Source: Pilaira anomala
Taxonomy: Eukaryota; Mucoromycota; Mucoromycetes; Mucorales; Mucoraceae
NCBI GenBank assembly: GCA_025716855.1
Contig: JAIXMQ010000126.1
Span: 1 to 40,606 of the forward strand
DNA: 40,606 nt
Direction: 5' to 3'
The notes beneath the pieces were generated by a model. That model was not told the origin of the DNA and did no database searches. It saw only the letters and a program-made list of their open reading frames with translations. Made by a program: the position numbers and the translations under genes. Positions 9,654-21,516 of the stretch are shown piece by piece (the stretch's first letter is position 1; each line of letters begins with the position of its first letter).

Positions 9654-11860
9654 ATGACTACCCTTTATGATATACCAAACCAAAACCGAGAATATTATTC
9701 GACTTCTGATTCAGAAATGGAAGATGATGTATTTGAATTAAATGAATATGATTTAGACGTTGTTGATGATGCTTTATTAAACCCAAACAATTCAGAATAC
9801 TTGGACCATTTCGGGTTCAAAATACATGTTCGAACAGATGATGAGTCTTCGAGTGATGACGATTCAGACTATGACGAAAGGCCCAATAGTAACAATAAGC
9901 CGTTGACAAGTGACGATGATTCAGTTGATACAAACCTGGCAACACCACATGATGGTGGTACTAACCATAGTAAAAAAGAATTTACAAAGACTAATAATAG
10001 TAGTAGTTTACCAGACACTATACCCATACTAAAATCACCTCCTTCACCTCGTCCAGATGTTATACAAACTGCCCGTGCTTCAAATGAAAGTAGACATAGT
10101 ATCTTTAATAATCCATTTAAATCGAACAACAACAGACCTGCATCTGTCATCTCAGTTCAATCTCCGGTCATCTCTCGTCCATCACAAACCTTTCAACAAA
10201 GACAAAGTAAACGTTATTCAGAAATACCTCATCATTTATCTGGATCACCTCGTTCTCCTGCTAGTAATCATAAAAACTTCGATAAATTGGTTTCTAAATT
10301 TAGAAGATTTTCTCATAACGATCATCAATATGATTCTGAAAAGCATTTACAATTGAAAGAAGAAGCATTAGCTGAATTACAAATCTATAGAGAAAAAGGT
10401 GGCATTGAGAACAATAGTATTGATTGGGGTAAGGGCAAAAAAAAATATAAATATATAAGCGCGCATGTGTTATAGAAGATCTTAGATTTTTATATCTGTA
10501 AAAAAAAAAAAAAAAAAAACGAAATTTTAGACTTTTGGGCATTGGTTATTAAGAATTTTGGTCGTGTGATTGACACACAGATGGATGATATGAGACAACA
10601 TTTAATTCATGGAGGTATACCATCACCTATTCGAGGGTTAATGTGGCAAATTATATCGAAATCACGCGATAGTTTTGATATGGATACAGAATATTCAATT
10701 TTACGTAAATCGAGTAGTCCATTTGAAAAACAAATTGAAAGAGATTTAACTAGAACATTTCCAAACCATCCGTATTTTATGCAAGAATCCGGTAGACAAT
10801 CTTTATTTAATGTTGCAAAAGCATATAGTATATTTGATCAAGAGGTAGGTTATTGTCAAGGCTTAGCTTTTATTATTGGTTGTTTGCTATTGCATATGGC
10901 TGAGGAAGATGCATTTTGTGTATTGATCAAATTAATGGGGAAATATGGATTAAGAGGACATTTTACACCTCGTATGGAAGTATTACATCAACACATGTAT
11001 CAATTTGATAATGTTTTTCAACAGAAGTTACCAGTCATTCATAGACATATGGAAAATGAAGGTGTTACTGCTTCTATGTATGTCTCTCAATGGTTCATCA
11101 CTTTATTTTCATATAGATGTCCTATTGAACTTTCATTTCGAGTCATTGATCTGTTGCTAGTAGAAGGAACTCAAATATTAGTACAAATTGCTCTTGCATT
11201 GATTATTCGTAACCAAGAAAAGATATTAAAGCTGAGATTTGAATCTTTGGTTGATTTCCTATGTAACGGTATCTTTAATATATTTGATGTAAGTATATAT
11301 TTAAAATAATTTAACAAGTGTTAATATTCATTATTATAAAGGAGGATGGAGATAGTTTTGTAGAAGATACATATCGAGTAGATTTACCAGCTAGATTTAT
11401 GGCACGATTAGCTCAACAATATACAGGTGAAGAAGCAAGAGAATCAAAATCGATATCACAAGAAGATAATTTACGTAGAATTAATGGACAATTATCAGAA
11501 CATATACGATCTGTAGAGAATTCATTAAATGTATTAAAAATTGAGAATAAAGATCTAACTCAACAAATCATTACAACAAAAATGCATGTAGCAAGTACAG
11601 AAGATGAAAAAGATCAGTTACGACATCAATTAAACCAAATCAAGGCTGAATTTGAACAATACCAAAAGAACATGTCGATCGCTTACGAAAAACAACTCAA
11701 AGAACTCTCTTTACAAAATCGTAAATTATGTGAACGAAATTCTAATTTAGTTGCACAGTTAACTGATACTGAAAACTTGTTAATTAATATGAAACTTTCT
11801 TTTGTTGAAAGAGAAACTGAATTTGAAGCATTAAAAAGACAATTGTATGCTAAGAAATAG
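9654..11860 (+). CDS. TBC-domain Rab GTPase-activating protein (Gyp5/EVI5-like)
   Basis: Stimulates GTP hydrolysis by a Rab GTPase in membrane traffic. Three exons: 9654..10428, 10531..11288, 11342..11860; 683 aa. The first intron splits the codon in the TBC opening motif, giving IDWDFWALVI. Residues 1-250 are acidic then Ser/Pro-rich and probably disordered. The TBC domain spans about residues 285-500 with RGLMWQ (R293), the arginine-finger motif IERDLTR (R333) and the glutamine-finger motif YCQG (Q368). Both catalytic residues are present, so the GAP should be active. Residues about 545-680 form a long coiled coil, as in Gyp5 and EVI5. I chose the Met at 9654 because the codons just upstream in frame are a T-rich leader coding only for F, S and L. 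The Rab substrate cannot be told from sequence. Confidence 0.9.
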
Positions 11861-12012
11861 CCCTCACAAAATAAACACTTTACATTAATTCATCAGGGAA
11901 AGAAGAAGTCACTTTTTTTTTTCTATTTTTTTTTTTTTTACTCTTTTTACGTGAACCCGCGTTGTTCGTGTTTTTTTTTTACCCCTTCTTTCTAAATACC
12001 TTTTACATAATA

Positions 12013-12671
12013 ATGTTTAAAAATAAAAGTAGAGTGATAAACCGTTTCGCAGCAGCAGCTGAAGCTGCTAACAAAGGGAAAGCAGTTTATACAGAAAATG
12101 GAAAGAACTACAACTTACAAAAGGATTACCCCTCTCGACTCAACTTTTATTTGAAACCACCACCAACCGAAATTACTATTGAAGAGTTTGAAGGCTTTGC
12201 TTTAGATCGACTCCAAGGTAAATACTTACATTTTGAACTACTCAAAAACCGACAACTTAAAACCCCCTCCCCCCTTTTTTTCTTTATTAAAAAGTGCTGA
12301 GAGCTATCGAAACTGCAGCGCTTCGTAATAAAGACTTGAAACTTGAGATACAAAAGACAGTAGAAGAGTATTTACCTCTCAAATCCAACTCTTCTAAATC
12401 AGATACCCTGTATGAAGAAAGACGTAAAGATCATATCAGTCATTTTGTATTAAGAATGGCTTATTGTAGAAAGTAAGATATATACTTTTTCTTAAAAAAA
12501 AGTAGAGGGTTATTGACATAGTATATGTAGTGAAGAATTACGTGAATGGTTCATCAAACAAGAATGTATTTTATTCAAGTATCGATTTGAACAAGACTCA
12601 CAAGAAGAAAAAAAGGAATTTTTAAGACATTTAAACTTGAATTGGAAAATGGCAAGTGAGATTCATACGTA

Positions 12672-12707
<36 letters not shown>

Positions 12708-13789
12708 ATATCAAATTAACATTTATATATGAAAATATATAGTTAACAACAGAGGAAAAAGAAAGTATGCGAGAAGAATTACAGATTTGTTCTAAACCAA
12801 AGCAAGGTTTAATTACAGGAGATTATATTGATCAAGAAACCTTTTTTGAAGTTGATTTTGAAAAGGTACCACAAATGATTGGACGTCGTGATGTATATGT
12901 GAGACGAGGTAAAGCATATGTGCCTATGAGCGAACAAGTGAATATTGTCATGTTGGAATACAAGGTCTATTTAAAAAAGGCATTGGAAGCAACAAGTAGA
13001 TTATTACCTCGTTTAGAAGAAGATGATCGTTTAAGACCTATTTTACTCAATGTGGAAAAACAATATATGGGTAAAACTTATAATGATATTGGTAGTGCGG
13101 CGGGCACCGTTTCTGCACAAGATGTAGATGCTTTCGTGCAAAGACATGCTCCTTTATGTATGCGTAATTTGAATGATGCATTGAAACACGATAAACATCT
13201 TAAACATGAAGGAAGATTACAGTTTGGCTTGTTTATTAAAGGAATGGGTTTGTCCGTTGAAGAAGCTCTTGTATTCTGGAGAAAGGCGTTTTCTAATATA
13301 TCAGATGATAAATTTCAAAAGCAATACGCATACAATGTTAGATATAATTATGGTCTGGAAGGAAAGCGTGTCAATTATAGTCCATACAGGTAATTTTTGA
13401 ATACATCAATAGAAAAAGTAATTGTTAACTTTTTTTTTTTTTTTTTTTTTTTTTTACTTAGTTGCTCAAAGATTATTACTAGTAATCCTCCTTCCAGTGG
13501 TGATAATCATGGTTGCCCCTTTAGGCATTTCTCATTAACGAATTTAGAAACAAGATTAGCTCGAGATAATATAAGTCGACCTGATATGGATCAAATCTTG
13601 GGTCTTACTCGTGATAAACATTATCAATTGGCATGTACAAAACACTTTGAAGTAACACATCCTCAAGTATACGGAAAAATGGACGCTATCGAACATCCCA
13701 ACCAATACTATGAAGCAAGTAAAAAATTAGATGAAGATGCTGAAGCAGCAGAAAAACCTGCTGCAGACTTGATGGAAATTGATGGATAG
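12013..13789 (+). CDS. PRI2: DNA primase large subunit (Pri2/PRIM2)
   Basis: Regulatory subunit of the DNA polymerase alpha-primase complex, needed for RNA primer initiation and length control. Five exons: 12013..12217, 12295..12472, 12531..about 12651, 12743..13389, 13462..13789; about 492 aa. The N-terminal half has the family pattern RLNFYLKPP and HFVLRMAYCR. The C-terminal iron-sulfur domain keeps all four cluster cysteines: APLCMRN (C307), YSC (C385), NHGCPFRH (C402) and YQLACTKHFE (C442). C385 is created only by joining exons 4 and 5 (SPY|SC), which supports that intron. The third intron is ambiguous: either GC-AG (exons end 12651 and start 12743) or GT-AG (12655 and 12753), giving WKMLTTEEKES or WKMAKEKES. 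That intron contains (AG)14. The start sits 152 nt after the TBC gene stop. Confidence 0.94.
12675..12702 (+). repeat. (AG)14 microsatellite inside a PRI2 intron
   Basis: Perfect 28-nt AG repeat within the third intron of the primase gene, about 20 nt after the splice donor. Confidence 0.95.
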
Positions 13790-14592
13790 ATTTTATTTTA
13801 TTTTTTTTATGTTTTTTTCTATATTAAAAACATTTTGTATTTTATTTTTTAAAAAAAAAAATCTTAATTATAAAGATATACATGGTAAAGACATCTCATT
13901 ATCATTTGAATTTATACGCTTTTATGTATATCTTTGACAATAGATTATTCATATCGAGTTTATTTCTTTTCGGTGAAAAATATTCTTAGTTACACGAACA
14001 TACTTTGCATAAATCCAGCAAGTAATAAAAAAGCTGAGGAACTTTTTTCCTTTGTAAACACTCGGAACCCAACCAGATGCTAAAACAAGTATTGATGTCA
14101 ATTTATATTTCATGATATACGCCAGTAACATACATAAAAACCTCAGGTGATAACCAGGCGGGGTAATAATAATACCACCCATCCCCCTTATAAATATATT
14201 ACTTTTTGTCTTTTAATAAATTTATCTTTCTTCCCCATTATAAAATCAGACTAAAGTTATAAACCAGAGCACCCGTCAGGTCTCTTGAACAACACAGGGC
14301 CTGGAAGTAATAGATATATTTGTTAAGTCTAAGGGCAGTTAAAATACCGGCACAACACTCGCCGTTTTTCATGTCTTCTTAGCTAGTTCATATTTGTTTG
14401 TTCCTATTTCTAGTATAACAGAGTATCACACTAAAATAATATTCAAATAATTTACATAAAGATTGCTTAGTTATAAATTCAAAGATACGGTCGGTTTATC
14501 GTTAATATAATTGATAATGCGAATAACTATGTTTTTTCTCTTTTTTTGTTGTATTTATTAAATTCTTTATTTTTCTTATTGGTTTGATTTGG
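13790..14592. other. Intergenic stretch between convergent PRI2 and MSS1
   Basis: No gene recognised. One open frame of 77 codons on the minus strand (13949-14182) has a few hydrophobic stretches but no family signal and no supporting context. The region must hold the 3' UTRs of both neighbours. Confidence 0.5.
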
Positions 14593-16348
14593 CTACTTGC
14601 CAATACAAAACTGGCCAAATAAAACATCAAGTACATCCTCTACATCCACTCTACCGGTAATTCTACCCAAAGCGTTTGCCGCCTGCCTCAACTCTTCGGC
14701 TGATAAAACAATATCTTCATCTGGCATATCTATTTACAAGTAATATTTTAGTTTAAAATTGCGTTATCAAGAGAGAATTACTTTACCTAGAAATGTGTTT
14801 AAAGACTTCACGCAATCTTCTAAATGCTCTCTATGACGAGCCTGTGTGATTAAGACTGGATTGCCAATAGATGAATCAAATCTAAAGGATAAAATATTTA
14901 GAAAATAAATCGGAAGATCACACTCTAGTTATTTACTTTTTTTTTAAAATATCAATCATTTGGATCAAGAATTTATCAACGCCTTGACCTGTCATACAGC
15001 TCATAGTCCATACTTTTTTAGCTCCTGTTTCATTCTGTATTTCTGTGATAAGATTTTCCAGGCTACTACCGTCTTTTAGAGCATCCTCTTTATTTAAGAT
15101 GACATAGGTTTCATTATCAATGACATCTTTAACAATAGGATCAATAGTGGCCCCTTTGTCCAGTGATAATAAACAAATTTTGATATCAGAGGACTGGACT
15201 CTTTTGGTATGTATGAGTAACGCAAAAATTTTACAAAAACATAACATATTTTTACCTTGTCTTGGCTCTTTTAATACCTTCAATTTCTATCAAATCAGTA
15301 GACTCTCTTAATCCAGCTGTGTCGCACACAATGACAGGATATCCACCTAAATTCAGTTTAACTTCCACCACATCTCTTGTGGTACCTGGTATATCCGATA
15401 CGATCGCAGCCTCTCTTTTTGCCAAACGATTCAGAAGTGTACTCTTTCCTGCATTGGGCGGACCAACAATAGCCACTTGAATACCATTCCGAACAATCTC
15501 ACCGACATGACTATCATTTAAATGACCTGCTATTAAATTTCTTAACTCAATCACGTCTGTCACCACTTGTTCCATTACACCCTCCTCAATATTTTCATCT
15601 TCACCAAAATCAATGACGGCTTCTGTAGTAGCCATACACTTTATAATTTTCTCTCGCCATGATTCATAAGGTATTCTTAACCCACCTTCAGCTTGTCTTA
15701 ATGCTAATTGACGTTGTACTTCAGTCTCCGCATTTAATAAATCGGCTAATCCTTCTAGTTCTGTCAAATCTAACTTATCGTTATCAAAAGCCCTTTTTTT
15801 TTCAAAGCAGTGAGCAAAAAGAATTGTTATTTCTATAATTCACATTTTACCTTCTTGCGAATTCTCCTTGTTCTGCCATTCTAAAATCTTTTAATTCATG
15901 CAAAGCATCCAGTACACTTTTAACTACTGCGTTACCACCATGAATTTGCAATTCCACTGAATCCTCGCCAGTAAAACTATGTGGACCTGGAAACCAAAGC
16001 ACGAGTGCCCTATCTAATACCTGACCAGAAAAGGGGTGTCGAATACGTCTAAAATAAGCTTTTCTAGGCTCAGTTACTTTTCCGTGTGTCATTTTTTGAA
16101 TAGCCTACGTTGCTAGTATTAATATATATAATTGTACTTGTTGAGGAAATAGGTGTTTTCTTTAATACCTCTTTAGCGCTGCTTCCAGATATACGCACAA
16201 CTGCTACACCAGCTTTACCTGGTGAAGTAGAAAGTGCATAAATAGTTTGTGGTCTTGTCACTACTTTATGATGCAATTGCCTCGATCGAAGACCTAATTG
16301 ACTTGTTTGAGTGGATCGGGTACAAACTGATGTCAAAGATCGAAACAT
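14593..16348 (-). CDS. MSS1: Mitochondrial tRNA-modifying GTPase MnmE/MSS1/GTPBP3
   Basis: Works with MTO1/GidA to install the 5-carboxymethylaminomethyl-type modification on wobble U34 of mitochondrial tRNAs. Six exons on the minus strand: 16169..16348, 15851..16104, 15256..15792, 14937..15200, 14787..14881, 14593..14729; 488 aa. Residues 1-30 are basic and Ser/Thr-rich without acids, a plausible mitochondrial presequence. The TrmE N-domain starts at [20 protein letters not shown] and includes [18 protein letters not shown]. The inserted GTPase domain has GPPNAGKS (255-262), GTTRD, DTAG and NKED. The protein ends with FCIGK, the invariant C-terminal motif with the catalytic cysteine. For intron 1, the donor GAG|GTATTA gives [16 protein letters not shown], which fits the family spacing; reading on in the exon does not. 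Divergent from EngB with 153 bp between starts. Confidence 0.95.
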
Positions 16349-16434
16349 GGTAAAAGAGTCTAGTTTTAGAAAAAAAATGAAGGAAGTTTATTCGGAACAG
16401 TGTACAACCTGAATATTTGTATAAAAACCCCGGT

Positions 16435-16479
<45 letters not shown>

Positions 16480-16501
16480 CATCGATCTTACTTTTTAAAG
16501 A
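16349..16501. promoter_or_regulatory. Shared bidirectional promoter with a 41-nt T tract
   Basis: The 153 bp between the start codons of MSS1 (-) and the EngB gene (+) must contain both promoters and both 5' leaders. An uninterrupted run of 41 T occupies 16439-16479, ending 22 nt before the EngB ATG. Such poly(dA:dT) tracts disfavour nucleosomes in fungi, so it may keep the shared promoter open. That role is inference. Confidence 0.6.
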
Positions 16502-17655
16502 ATGCAACAATATAGACCAGCCTTCAATATTTTAAAACGCTTTGGTCTTTCAGAGAATAAGGTTTTATTAAGACCTTTTGTATCTGTGGCGACAGCAAAT
16601 AAGCCTTCAGAAGAGTTATCCAATCGACAAAAATTCAACCAGATCGCACCACCTGTCAAGTTATACGAAAAGTTGGAAAAGTTAGGTTTTGGTACCTTGT
16701 TAAAAACGAAACGATTTGCAGGTATCCATAAACAAAAAGCTAAACGCGATCAACAAAAGTTACAACATACAGAGCGTGTAGGCCCTCCTCCTGAACCTAA
16801 ATACGCAGTAAGTCGTAAAATATTTTTTAAGGGGCAAATTTTTTTTTTCTAAACAGTTATTTTAGTTCCCTTTACTTTCTTTTTTTGCTGGAGCCCAAGT
16901 ACCTACTTCTTTTCCACCTGAATCATTAGATGAAATTGCATTTGTTGGTAAGATTTGATAATAAACTATGGATGGTAATGTGGTTTTTAATAATTATTTA
17001 GGTAGATCCAACGTTGGAAAATCCAGTTTAATTAATAGTGTGGCAGAATCGAGTGTTGTAAGAACTTCAGATAAACCAGGTTTAACACAACAAATCAATT
17101 TCTTTAATGTTGGTAAATTGTTTCATATGATCGATATGCCTGGTTATGGTTTTGCGTTTGTAGATGAAGCAGAAAGAGAAACATGGCGAGAACTTGTAAG
17201 TAATTTAAAAAAAAAAAGGTGAAGAAAAAAAAATGCTAAGTTTTTTTTTTTTTGCATAGATGGAAAGTTATGTGTCACAAAGACAGGCTTTGAAAAGAGT
17301 ATATGTCGTACTTGATGCCAGACACGGTGTCAAAGTAGCAGACACAGAATTTTTAAGGATGCTCAATAGTAAACAAGTAAAGTTTCAGATTGTGTTAACA
17401 AAATGTGATTTACTCGTTTTACCTAATTTGGCAAGACGTATTGTCACCATTGAAGAGCATTTAAAACCACTTCGTAACGCTGTGAAGGATGTTGTGGTTG
17501 TTAGTTCAAAGACAGGTGCTGGTATCAACCAATTTAGAAAAGAAATGTTATTCTTAATGGGTCATTTAAAGCCTAAAGAATTTTATGAAAATATTCAAGC
17601 TAGTAAAGATGAAAAAGAAGCAAAAAAGAATAAGGCTATCCGTTATAAAAGATAA
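16502..17655 (+). CDS. EngB/YihA-type GTPase, probably mitochondrial (GTPBP8-like)
   Basis: Bacterial EngB binds the large ribosomal subunit and is needed for its assembly; the eukaryotic relatives are organellar. Four exons: 16502..16807, 16866..16947, 17002..17195, 17260..17655; 325 aa. The N-terminal 100 or so residues are basic and low in acids at first, consistent with a mitochondrial targeting region, and extend beyond the roughly 200-residue bacterial protein. GTPase motifs: G1 GRSNVGKSS (130-138, split by an intron inside the glycine codon), switch I region KPGLTQQINFF, G3 DMPGYGFA, G4 TKCD and G5 SSKTG. The K-P-G-x-T-Q and D-M-P-G-Y-G patterns are diagnostic for EngB. In intron 1 the acceptor must be TTTTAG at 16860-16865, since the earlier CAG would bring in a stop. 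The last 20 or so residues are very lysine-rich. Confidence 0.93.
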
Positions 17656-17936
17656 ATCATTTTACTGTACAAAATAAAAAAAAATATATATAGAGAGAGA
17701 GAGAGAAATTTGCATAAGAGGAATGGGAAAATAAATAGTAGAAAAGGATCATATAAGAAAAATAAAGGAAATGGGGAGAGGATAAATAATTGAGACTGTA
17801 CATAATTATATCAAAACATACGTTTAAAAATAATAAAGAAATAAAAACAAATAGTCTCAAATAAAATTTGAGGGAAAAAAAAAAGAAAAAAGATACCAGA
17901 TCCATTTTTTTTTTCCAATATAAAAAAAAAAAAAAA

Positions 17937-19702
17937 TTAATAATTAACTTTGGCTTCTGCTTGACGTCTTGAAGAAAGTTGCATCATAGCAACCGCTGCA
18001 TCCACTTCACCACTACCTTCTTGTGAATAATGGCGTTTGGAAGGATGATGGTGGTCGGGTTGTAGCATAGTGGGGTCGGATACAATAGAACGTAAAGGAG
18101 GTAACTGAATCATTTCTCCGTTGCTTAGATTACTTTGAGGAGGAGGTCTTGTAGGTGGACTATGTGGTTGTAATGACATACGTCGAGACCCACGGCGATA
18201 GTGTTGTTGAGTTTGATGATAGAAATGAGGATCTGCTGATTGTCTTCTGGCTAAATTATTATTCGTTGACCCATTATGAGTTAAAGATTCGTCAAAACTC
18301 AGTCTTCGAATTTCAGGTTTGAATAATGAAGATTGGGGTGGTGGCGAAGGAATCATATTGTTTCGATGGTGAAGACTAATTGGATAAGGGTGGTGATGTA
18401 ATTTTTTATACTCACTGTATTCATTTGATCCCATTACCATTCTGCTGGTATCATAAGGTTGATGAGGAGGTGAAAAAGGGATACTCGGTCTACGGTCAAT
18501 ATGAGTCAAACGACGAGGATTAAGGCTCATTTCGCTTGTTGCAGCTATCATACTATGTCTTCTGTTCTCATATAAATTATCTTGCATAGGCGTCCATTGG
18601 CGTTGACTATTGTAAACTCTTGAAGGTTGGGGTTGAATAAATTGTTGGTTATAAATTGGATGTGATCTATCTACGGGCATAGGCCTATCTTCTAATTCTA
18701 AAGATTCGCCTTGTGTTGATAATTTTCTTTTACGGGAGCCAGTCCTATCAAAAGAAAAAGGTTGATATGTTAATACATTGATCGCATGAATTTTAAGGAG
18801 TTTTTTTTTTTCAGAGAAAAAGCTTATTACATTTGAACTCGATGTTCCTTTCTGATTCGAATCCGAACACCTTGGTCAGAAAACGAACGAGATAGAAAAG
18901 TTGATTCGAGCATGCCAGGAAACGATTTTGAAGGATAGACTTGAAAGACATTTGAATAAATTGATTTCAAATTAGTTGCACCCAATTTAGAAATTTCAAA
19001 CATGGAAAATTTCAATCTAAACTGGCCCTCTAATTTGACAGAGACATCTCCAAATACAAAGAATCCACCATCTAAAGCATTTTACGTCAGTCATTTACTT
19101 TGTTTTTTTTTTTCTTAAAAAAAAGTTCTAATTTTTACCATGATTATTTATATCTTTTAATTTATACATGGAAGAAGAAGATTGCCCTGATAATGTATTA
19201 TGGGCTGGGTTAATGATTTCTTCATGCGTGGTAGCGTTTACAAGTGATACGCACATAAAAAGATATGGATTTTGTAAAAAATCTCTAATGATTACATATT
19301 AATATTGAATTTATTTGGTTAAAAGAAGTTTATTGTCAACTTACTGTGTCTCTTGTGGGGTAGAATTATCAAGTTCAATTTGAACAATAGGAGGAGGATC
19401 TAATGGTCTTCGATCTAATAAAAAAACTTTTTAAAAAAAACCGTATCACATCACCAGTTTATTATGTTACCTCTTTCATTTGTTGTACTAAGTCTGGTTT
19501 GGATAGGTTGTTGACGAATTTTAAGAATGAAACGACTAAAGACAGAACAAGAAAGGGAAAAGAAAATTAATATTTTTTTTTGTCTCTTTAAAATCATTGC
19601 TTTTATATATATATATATATATTACTCTGGTACAATTTGTTGAGTAACGTTAGAATAGGTCGATATGTATTCATAATTATGCGAAATACTTCCTCTGAAC
19701 AT
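17937..19702 (-). CDS. Velvet-domain regulator (VelB/VosA/VeA family)
   Basis: Velvet proteins are fungal DNA-binding and partner-binding factors that couple light and development to spore formation and secondary metabolism. Six exons on the minus strand: 19626..19702, 19471..19535, 19345..19414, 19139..19284, 18831..19071, 17937..18744; 468 aa. All joins keep the frame and rebuild the domain (about residues 20-205): [66 protein letters not shown] and [20 protein letters not shown] followed by [12 protein letters not shown] short basic segment after the domain (TGSRKRKL) may be a nuclear localisation signal. The C-terminal 245 residues are His, Pro, Ser and Gln-rich with many RRxS-like sites (RRHS, RRPS, RRLS, RRQS), possible basophilic kinase targets. 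I cannot assign it to one velvet subfamily. Stop codons of this gene and the EngB gene face each other 281 nt apart. Confidence 0.93.
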
Positions 19703-21516
19703 TTTGTTGATTGGATTTATTAAATTTGTTGTAAAAAAAAATATATATATAAAATAAAAATAAAAATAAATAATAATGAACTGGATATTTAATAATGAGT
19801 TGAAAGGAGTATCGTATTTCTTTTTGTAAAAGTTTTTTCTTTTCAGTAACCCGGAATAATAAACGGCTTTAAGTATAAAGGTTGTCTGTGTGTACCTTTT
19901 TTTTAAAAGAAAAAAAATAAGAAAAGAGAAAAAAGAAAGAAAAAAGAAAGAGAGAGAGAAAAAAAGAGAATATAGATTCAATACACATATATATAAAGAC
20001 AAGCCTATACATGAACAGACGGTTATATAGCCGCATATTGATTACATAAAGTATTTTAAAAAAACACAAAAAATATGATATGTAGGTTAGTGTCAGTTTC
20101 ATTCAATCAGAGGTTATCTTTTTTTTTTGCATTGTTCTAATGCTAACATATCAAAAAGTCATGCACCGGGGACCTTTTTTTTATTGTATAATAAAACATT
20201 AAATTGGTAACCTTTCAAAAGTAACTGGGAGATAAAAGGGTAAAATCTAATGATCTTTGAAAACAGATTTATATAAAGAAATATTCTATATATCAGTCAA
20301 AAGAAAGAAAAAAAAATCAGAAAAAAAAATGAGCTGTATTTTATTTTGCACCGTTCATCTACCCGAGATAAAATTACATAACCAAAACGAAATAATAAAA
20401 GGCCCTTATTATTTAACTCACATATAACATATAGACGTTTCATCTCCTAAATATGAAAGAACAAAAAGAAAAAAAAAACGAGTATAATAGCTACGATTAC
20501 AACATTTTGTTATCATTCATTATTATGGCGAGTACGATGATCATATAAAAAAAACCCCTACTTTTTTTTCACTTTTCCTTTAGTATATACTTGTTATGAT
20601 TCATGCCATAATTTTTTTTTCTTAATAGAAGTTTAAATCCGAGGAAAACAACAATTTTTATTATAGGGTATTGAATCTATATACTATCATCATCGCTATA
20701 TATGTATTTAGCGGTTCGTTTTCTTATTTCTTTCTCCCTAGAAATCACCAAGTCCCTTTTAATTATTCGGTAACAGAGATTTATAGGTAATATCCATGAT
20801 TTGGTGTATACACGCTAAATCAATTATCTTTTTCGTAAGAATAAAACATTGTCTCCTAATCATTCATCTAGAAGCTATATCAAACGAGGTAATATATGTA
20901 TATAGGAGAGAGAGACAAAAAGAGAGATGGCATTAGGGTAAACCAGTATAGACTCTAATACTTTATCTCGTCATTCGATCGTAATATCAGAATATCAGTT
21001 ATTATAGTTGTATAGATAGAAACGGATTGAGAGGGTTAACACATCGGTTATTATACCCGGCTTAACTCATAACTATATTTAACCCATTTTTCTTGATTTA
21101 GTTAATGACATTATTTATAATACTACTTCTAATAAGGCAAAAACTTTGATCGATGCATATATTTTATTTTCTCATGATGAAAGTGCCTTTTTTTTTTATT
21201 TACATGAATTGGATAGCCATCATCCATCATTAATCACATTATCCAGTCTTAAATCCACCCCTGCACAAATATTCTCGGCAATCAAAAGGAGGGAAGGTAT
21301 ATGCCGTAGAGGCTATAGGAGAGAGAGAAGAACAAAGAGAATCAATTTATTCCCATTGTCCAATTTTGTTTTTATTTGCATTAACACGAGACTGTTTATT
21401 CCTTTAAAAGAGAAAGTGATCTCTTTTTTTGACGTAGTGGCTTAGTGATAATCCCAAAGAAAAAAATAGAAAGTAGCAATTTTTCAAGATCTTCATATAT
21501 TTTCTAAATATAAAAA
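19703..21516. other. Gene-poor stretch with one orphan open frame
   Basis: About 1.8 kb with no recognised gene. It holds the promoters of the velvet gene and NOC4. The only coding-like segment is a plus-strand open frame at about 21105-21445, beginning after an acceptor-like TTTAG. It reads in part DAYILFSHDESAFFFYLHEL and TLSSLKSTPAQIFSAIKRRE. It has no recognisable domain, no upstream exon that I can find, and turns low complexity after 21300. It may be a gene remnant or chance. Confidence 0.35.

Noticed and set aside
13949..14182. 77-codon minus-strand frame between PRI2 and MSS1
   Set aside because: Some hydrophobic stretches but no recognisable family, no splice context and no conserved motif.
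16105..16167. Extending MSS1 exon 1 through [11 protein letters not shown]
   Set aside because: The frame can be kept only with a GAG|GTATTA donor, which gives SAKEAIQKMT at the expected family position; the extended exon would have no in-phase junction.
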